A stretch of DNA of 64,000 bases, taken from the NCBI GenBank assembly GCA_023897205.1, contig JAHWDD010000009.1, positions 2,170,001-2,234,000 on the forward strand, written 5' to 3'. Origin of the DNA: Exophiala sp. HKRS030 (Eukaryota; Ascomycota; Eurotiomycetes; Chaetothyriales; Herpotrichiellaceae). Under the pieces are notes generated by a model. That model had not been told where the DNA came from. It was given only the letters and a program-made list of their open reading frames with translations, and did no database searches. Every line of letters starts with the position of its first letter. Within the stretch, counting starts at the first letter, position 1. Position numbers and translations under genes: made by a program. Shown one piece after another: positions 57,842 to 64,000 of this stretch.

Positions 57842-59653
57842 ATGTCTGATCACTCACGAAGCCTCTTCAGCACCTGGGTGGGACTGTTTCTGTCCCTGGC
57901 ATCAATCGCCTGCGCCTATGTGGTAGTCATTCCAGCGACCACACTTGCACAGCCATCTTTCATGTACGCTTGTTGAATTCAATCAAATTTCGAAACACTG
58001 ACCTCTTCCAGTGTATACATGGGCCTCGATACTGCTTCTAACGCAACCGAGCTGTTCGGTGCCGTTAATGGAGTGTTCATTGCTGGTGGCCTGATCGGCG
58101 CCCTACTTCAATCGGAGCAGTCCGATCGGCTGGGTCGTCAGAAATCCGTGGCTTTCTCCTGTGCCATTGCTGTCGTCGGGGGCGGGCTACAAGCCGGCGC
58201 TGTTCATATAGCCATGTTCATTGTCTCCCGCTTGATAGCTGGGCTCGGTATAGGTAAGGTTCACGCAGGCTGTAAGAATTTTCTGACTCCTTAAAGGTGC
58301 TCTGATTGGTTTGATACCCCTTTATCAGAGCGAGATCTCTCCCCCAAGTCCCGAGGCCTGATTGTCGGATTTCATGGTATTTTCATCTCACTGGGAACGA
58401 TTTTGTGCAAGTAAGTACCTTGGCGGGAAGATCTTTTTCGCAGTGCTGACTTACGCAGTTGGATCGGGTACGGCTTCTACTTTGTAGACGCTGGCGGATC
58501 GCAATGGCGAGTTCCGCTTGCCATTCAATGCGTGCCAACTTTGATACTTGGCGCTGGAGTTTTCTTCGTTCCCGAGTCTCCACGTTGGTGTGAGTCTGAT
58601 AATCTGTAAACCCGACTCCATCTAACTTGGAACAGTGATTGGCCAAGATCGACACGACGATGCCATGCGGGTACTGACACGACTTCACCGCAACAAGGAC
58701 GATCCTGATAACACGTTTGCCCACCGAGAGTATCTCCAGATTAAAGAGCAACATGACGAGGATGAAGGGAATAAAGTTACATGGAAGGACATGTTCATAA
58801 TTCCCTCCTATCGCAAAAGAACTCTCGTCGCGGCTTTCATTATGTTTGCAAGCCAACTTACCGCCACATTAGTGGTCTCCGGTAAGTAGCTCAAAAAGGC
58901 TTTGTGATCTTGCTGACTGGACAGTGTACAACCCGGTTCTTTATGCAAGTCTTGGCTACGATGTGCCTATGCAGCTACTCTTTACTGGTATCTGGGCAAA
59001 CATTACAATTGTGGGGAACACTATCTGTGCATTCACAATCGATAAACTAGGCAGAGTTCGCAACCTCAAGCTCGGATGGATTGGAGATCTCATGGCCATG
59101 ATCGGGATCGTCATTTCGATTGCAAGATTTGAGGCAACCGGATCTAGCGCGGCAGCTCACGCTGGTATCTTCTTCCTCTACCTCCACATTGCCTGCTATG
59201 CTCTCTTTGTGGATGCGACGACCTAGTAAGTACTTTGGGGTTTATGGATCATCGGTCTGACAATGACAGCATTTATACTTCGGAACTCTTCCCCAACAAC
59301 ATCCGTGGAAAGGGAATGTCCATCTCTATTGCTTCATATTTTAGTGCGCTTCTTATCATGCTTTGCAGTGCGCCGACTGCTTTTGCCAGCCTGAGTTGGC
59401 GGTAAGTCCGTCGAAGATTTGTCAAACGATGACTGACCTTTTTAGGGTAATCCTCATCTACGCGTGTTGCCTCGTTGTCTGCATTCCCTTCCTGTGGTTC
59501 ATTCCAGAAACCAAGGGTAAATCACTGGAGGAAGTCGGCCTCATATTTGGTGATAGGCATGTTCATGTTGCGTTAGCAGCGTCGGAAACCTCAGAGGTGA
59601 GTGAAGCTGCCGATAAGTATGCCCATTCTCAGGTTGGACACATCGAGGGTTGA
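57842..59653 (+). CDS. MFS sugar-type transporter
   Basis: Twelve-helix plasma-membrane transporter of the sugar porter family. ATG 57842 (MSDHSRSLFSTWVGLFLSL) is the first ATG. Eight exons are inferred: 57842-57963, 58012-58253, 58297-about 58410, then four further short introns (GTAAGT-type donors) to the end at 59653. Motifs: QSDRLGRQKSVAF (GRR/GRK loop), SRLIAGLGIGALIGLIPLYQSEISPP (PESPR-side loop), VPESPRWLIG, SELFPNNIRGKGMS, and PETKGKSLEEV at the C-terminus, all typical of the family. The frame breaks at the CCCCC run 58341-58345: SEISPPS would read to a stop, while one extra C gives SEISPPKSRGLIVGFHGIF. The real substrate could be a sugar or a cluster metabolite. Confidence 0.88.
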
Positions 59654-60230
59654 AGTAACAGATGTTCTGGGGACCACTGTTAAAGTTGGGAAAGGCATAA
59701 GCACTGAAGGAGGAAGTTCTGAGACAGATCATCACATTCAGAATTAACATGGAGGGTATCAGCCGTCTAAAATAAATGGCGGAGAAGCAGGGCGACCTGT
59801 GTGAATTATTTTATTTGCAAATTCAGATACAATCATAGCTCATGACAGTTGTGTTCACTTGATGCCTTACGCTGTTACTTTGATTGCACCGAGTGTTTTC
59901 AAATGTTCGCGAAGGAAATCCTGCATTTTGGAAAGGTACGAAGAGGTACGAAATGGTGCCGGATACAGGTTTGGAAGTGATTTAAAGTAAGAGATATTCG
60001 TTCCTTTTCCTCGTGCCAAATCATGGCAGAAATGGAAGCCTGTGCAGGCAGACACCATACAATGAGACTTTCAGATGAAGCCCTTTACGAGAACCCTCCC
60101 ACCCGGGGGAGAAACGTGAAGCTGACCAGATAATTGAGAAACTTTCTAGAGGATTTAATTGTAGAGCTCTTTAAAAAGCCCCGTGTCCAAGTTCGCCTTA
60201 GGTCTCAAATACGCTCAGCTCCATCGCGAA
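59654..60230. other. Intergenic, no gene seen
   Basis: Convergent 3' flanks of the transporter and SnoaL-like genes. No supported gene. Confidence 0.5.
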
Positions 60231-60698
60231 TCATACCTTCATCACCTCAGGCTTTCCAAGAGTCCACGCCGGCTCGATAGTCACATTCTGAATCCTCCAA
60301 AGCCCACCATCTCGAACAATACTACACTGGTACTTGTTCCCATTCATCCAAAAGTCTTGAAACTCGGGAGGTTGGCCCTCTCCAAGTCTAAAGTGTTGTG
60401 CAAAGATGACACTCGTCAATTCCGCTTTGTCTCCGTCCACCGTACATCGAATGTTTGTCGCCATATGGGTAGTATCTAGCACATTGCCGACGTGGCTCAT
60501 AAGTGCACCGACAATTGCGTCTCTGCCTTCGATGGTGCGAGATGGCATGCCCGATTGGCCGAATACGAGATTCATAACCGCTTTCTCGGTGACAGATGAT
60601 GCGGAGAGCTCTTCGTCGCCATCGTCGAGGGCAACAACAAACCGAATCAGCGCGTCGATCGCGGCTTCTCGATCACTGAGGCCGCCGGCGTTGGGCAT
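60231..60698 (-). CDS. SnoaL/NTF2-like protein
   Basis: Small single-exon protein of 155 aa starting at 60698 (MPNAGGLSDREAAIDALIRFVVALDDGD). The first helix, the DGD turn, the FWMNGNKYQCSIVRDGGLWRIQNVTIEPAWT ending and the length are typical of NTF2-fold SnoaL-like proteins (cyclases, dehydratases or isomerases in secondary metabolism). An upstream in-frame extension lacks ATG. No catalytic assignment is possible. It lies between the transporter and the cluster regulator and is transcribed in the same direction as the regulator. Intact. Confidence 0.8.
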   Translation of the reverse strand: MPNAGGLSDREAAIDALIRFVVALDDGDEELSASSVTEKAVMNLVFGQSGMPSRTIEGRDAIVGALMSHVGNVLDTTHMATNIRCTVDGDKAELTSVIFAQHFRLGEGQPPEFQDFWMNGNKYQCSIVRDGGLWRIQNVTIEPAWTLGKPEVMKV

Positions 60699-61426
60699 AA
60701 TGGTTGGGTGAGCTTTGATCTCGGTCGTTGGACTCTGCGGTCCGCCGGTCGTGTATAGTTGAATTTCGCGCAAGGCGTGTTTGCGAGAATATGAGGAGGA
60801 GAAGAGAACAAAACCTCAGAAGACACTGACAATGGAGATATAGGACCACCGGAGAGGGATAGCCTGGAACGCAGAGAACGACTTTTATCTCGGTAATTCC
60901 TCCTCCCCTTGGCTCTGCGGCGTTGGGTATCATACAAAGCCCATGGAGCGGTTAGGTCTCTGTTCACTGACGATCCACCCTTGCCAGCTTCGAGAGTGGA
61001 GAAATGGGAAGAAAGTTTTATCTCCATCTTGTCGAGAACATTGATTTGTCTCCTTGCGGGCATTCGCACTCCCATGAGCCACGGCTATTAGGAGGAGCTG
61101 TCGAAAGAAGTGGAGCTAACGGAGAACTCGGGCACCTGGGGAGTCAATCGGTATCGGAGATCGCGGATTGGGATGTTCAACAAGGCATTCCATGCTGCTT
61201 GGAATTTATCTTAGGTTTTATGAAAGGAATCTTCATGAAATATCAAATGTCGAGCCAGCGGGGTAATGATCGCGACCGTGCGCGTGCGATACGCTGCTAT
61301 CTATTCCAAGTCCATCTATCACAAATTGTGTGCGGCATCTCCCGGCTATATTCGCCGCCTCAAAGGCTTCTATTTTATGGCAAGAATCGTCGCTCGTCTG
61401 TTTGGCTGATACTATGCATACCACAC
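60699..61426. other. Intergenic, no gene seen
   Basis: Between the SnoaL-like gene and the regulator's 3' end. ORF 61004-61432 on the plus strand has no features. Confidence 0.45.
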
Positions 61427-64000
61427 TCATAGACTGAAGTTGCAGAGTGTAGACATAGGATCGTTCAAGGCCAGCGAGGAGTAATAAGTTGTAGCATTCG
61501 CCGATTGCATGACGCTATCGGAATTTACATCGAATATAGACTGCTGAAGGCAAATCATTAGCATCAGATCCGACCGACCTTATCAGAATGAACTCACCGA
61601 AGGCATATCTGGCTCCATCCAGTCAAGATTGGGTGGTAACTGTGGTAAAGGAGAGGTTAGAGCACCAAATTCCCCGGTCTGGTGAGCGAAACGGGACGAA
61701 AGGGTGTCCAGGCCTGATGCATCGTCGAAGATATTGTCTTGGGCATATGAGGGACGCAATATCTGGGCTGCATTTGAAGATTTGCGTGACGGATGCTGCG
61801 AGAACCTTATAGGTACCGTGCTTGGGTCAGATCCGGTGTGATAGTCAGGGGGAGTCATGTTAGTTGCTTCTCGATGCAATTCGGATCTTAGCGGGTTTGC
61901 GTTTCGATTCTCAGCCTCAATTTTCGCGAGAAGCATCTTGAGAATATCGGCAGCTTTGTAAGCTTCCATACTTTGATCTCGCATCTGAGCAAATATTTGT
62001 GAGCTGAGTTCTAAAGCTTTGATCATTTCAATCCTGGTCGGAACTCCTTGGACAGCTTGCTGGTTTCGCGAAGAGAACAAGTCGGAGGTAATGATGGTTA
62101 CAGCGAGCAGGTAGTCGTGGATGGTCAGCGACGTCTGATAGTTCGTCAAACTTCGCAGGCGGTTCTCGATCGGAATTTTCTGGTTCTGGATAGCTTGAAA
62201 ACGGAGTATTGACATGGCTGAAGTTAAGCAGACTCGTCTCGAATAAGAGAATCGGTCGTCGGTATCCTTACTGTCGAGGAATCTGCTGTGGAGGACACAT
62301 AGTGACTTATGGAGAATACTGGATAGAGTGAAGCGTGCGGAAACAATGACAAGCGAGTCTTGGCTTGATAATTGATCGAGCTTCCAGTATTCAGGTATAT
62401 TGTTGTAAACACGGCGTAGTTCACGGTCAATCTCCAGAACTCGTTCCCATCGCATCGGGTCTGACCGGTTGATTTCATCTAAGGCACGAGCAAATGTGAA
62501 GACTAGTTTAGTTTTCGCTCTGAGATACGACACTTGGGTGAGGTCGGAGTCAGGCAGCTCGGGCGGAATAGTGGTGCAGTCCTCGTGCAATTGGTCATCG
62601 TGAATATTTCGAGGAAAAGGATCTTCAAAAGACCGAAGCCCGACCATAGATGGAAGACCGAGCTGGAAGGAAAACATGATATCGGCTGCTCTGATGTGGG
62701 CCCATGCTCTCCGCCTCAACTCAACCTGTCGCGGTTAGAATGATCCACGATGTTGATTCTTGCTTACCTGGAAAGGCGTTGAGACTAAAGTCGGTTGGGA
62801 TTTTTGATGATATCCCATCCTCATTGCCAGCCGTATGATCATGCCCATCAAAACCCACGTACTAGACTTTGCATCTCTGCTTGATACATACTCTCCATAG
62901 CTGTGGAATGACAAAGCTTCGATAAGAAACTCTTGAGGCCGCGTATAGTCTGCGAGAATCATACAATCCGTGAAACGATTGCGAAATGTATCGGCAAGGT
63001 CTTGGCATTTTCCTTTGTATTCCGGAGGTTCGTCACCATCTCTAATCCAGTCGAGCATTGCGATCCTCAGAATGGCGAATAGTAGGCCAACCCATGCCGT
63101 TGAAATGTTCCTTTCGTCCCTCCAGAAAGATTCGTACTGAAAATCAGCATTAGTGGATGAAAATCAGGGTTGCTCACCTGTTTGTAGAACGTGGGGCGGT
63201 GAATAATGTCTACCAGGGTCAGCTTGCTCACCAAAGGATGTGAGACTTACGCATTGCAGGATATAGGTGGGCCCAGAAACGAGTTAACATTATGTCGCAG
63301 CTATACCTCGAAGGTAGCTGTGACAAAAGTTCGGAGCGACTCATGTTTCTCGAGGAGCCGAACAAAAGAGTTGGGCCAGGATCGTCAGCTCGTCGTAAAA
63401 GGTGAGATATCCGCTGAGTCTGCTCTTCATAGTGTCTGTGCTGGGCCCGAAGGTGTGAACGAACTTCGCCGATCTGACGGTCAGTTGAGAACATCTTCTG
63501 GCAACGTTACTTACTTCATTCAGCAATAAAGCCCAGTGCGCTTCATTCACTGAAAGGCGCTCTTTGAGATCGGAATTTACGTTTATCACAGTGTTCGGTC
63601 TCGTGACGATGGTCGTGTTATGCCCTCATCTTCGTCACCATAAGGGCCCTCCGGTTCGAATGTTGAAGGTGTGTTGACTTGGTTCTGTAGAGTTCTTGTG
63701 CTCTTTAGAAGCGAGTGAACAAGTTGCTCCAGGTGATCAATTCGTGCCTGGGATGCCTCGTTCGAAGGTTCCGGACGTATCTCAGGCTTTCGTGAGACAT
63801 AGCTACAAAGCGTTATTTCTCCTCGGTTGACACAATTCCCGCATGCCGGCAGAGCACGATCGCATCTCAGTCTTTAGAGTCAGCACATACTCGGATGATG
63901 TAACTCTGAATGACATACTTCCGATTCCGACATGGCAAGCACGAGATTGGCCTTCTGTTCCTAGCATTGCGTGTACGGTCGTGACCGTTTGGCTCACGGA
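61427..64000 (-). CDS. Zn(II)2Cys6 transcription factor, 5' end beyond the window
   Basis: Partial fungal regulator, likely controlling the adjacent cluster. Reading the minus strand from the edge: GHDRTRNARNRRPISCLPCRNRK, then an intron (63918-63872), then LRCDRALPACGNCVNRGEITLC completes the Zn2Cys6 cluster. Further exons (63871-63515, 63473-63251, 63209-63178, 63136-62768, 62725-61598, 61542-61427) give a leucine-rich coiled segment (ARIDHLEQLVHSLLKS), the linker and the fungal-trans domain (FWAHLYPAMHIIHRPTFYKQYESFW, RRRAWAHIRAADIMFSFQLGLPSMV). The last splice yields a longer natural C-terminus (PMSTLCNFSL). Near 63588 the frame breaks: DRTL-stop versus INVNSDLKERLSVNEAHW. One extra base would join them; this is the least certain of the breaks. 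The start codon lies beyond 64000. Confidence 0.85.

Noticed and set aside
61004..61432. 142-codon plus-strand ORF opposite the regulator's 3' end
   Set aside because: No known features; overlaps the natural C-terminal exon of the minus-strand regulator.
1..64000. Programmed minus-one frameshifting as a general explanation for all breaks
   Set aside because: The sites differ in sequence and lie in unrelated genes; no shared slippery heptamer or downstream structure was evident. An assembly cause is simpler, though not proven.

Overview
The window is nuclear DNA of a filamentous ascomycete (Pezizomycotina). The evidence is many short introns (mostly 41-104 bp) with GTAAGT/GTATGT-type donors, three Zn(II)2Cys6 regulators, fungal-specific families (FEX fluoride exporter, Irc22-like ER protein, UreD, GID8) and intergenic gaps of 0.5-4 kb. 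A black-yeast or other Eurotiomycete-like fungus is plausible, but I cannot fix the genus from sequence alone. I saw no mobile element, CRISPR array, rRNA or tRNA gene.

Layout, left to right. 1.4-4.0 kb: Zn2Cys6 regulator with a polyglutamine tract (+). 4.4-8.6 kb: large DEAH-type RNA helicase (-). 9.7-11.8 kb: mitotic B-type cyclin (-). 11.8-16.0 kb: long gene-free stretch. 16.0-18.0 kb: regulator with a C-terminal Zn2Cys6 motif (+). 19.0-20.7 kb: RNA polymerase III subunit RPC4 (+). 22.4-23.7 kb: repeat-rich secreted, probably GPI-anchored protein (-). 25.3-26.6 kb: fluoride exporter (-). 27.4-28.2 kb: uracil phosphoribosyltransferase (+). 28.3-29.3 kb: urease accessory protein UreD (-). 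29.8-33.5 kb: cohesin subunit SCC3 (+). 34.4-35.3 kb: Irc22/TRAP-alpha-like ER protein (-). 36.2-37.9 kb: NYN-like/CCCH protein (+). 38.5-40.0 kb: ammonium transporter (-). 40.9-42.6 kb: amino-acid/choline-type permease (+). 43.2-44.5 kb: GID8 (+). 45.8-47.8 kb: MYST acetyltransferase ESA1 (-). 48.3-50.6 kb: sorting nexin MVP1 (-). 51.3-52.6 kb: ribosome-biogenesis factor NOP53 (-).

The last 11 kb differs in character. A DUF1330-like protein, a Baeyer-Villiger-type monooxygenase, an MFS sugar-type transporter, a SnoaL/NTF2-like protein and a Zn2Cys6 regulator (running off the right edge) lie together. They look like a small accessory catabolic or secondary-metabolism cluster next to housekeeping genes.

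The most striking sequence-level observation is technical or evolutionary. Eleven conserved genes, including several normally essential ones, are interrupted by what look like 15 single missing bases. Each sits at or beside a short G or C run, and putting back one base would restore the conserved protein. Long genes such as SCC3, ESA1 and the monooxygenase are intact. Systematic homopolymer deletions in the assembly explain this best. Reading frames therefore need correction before the broken genes are called pseudogenes.
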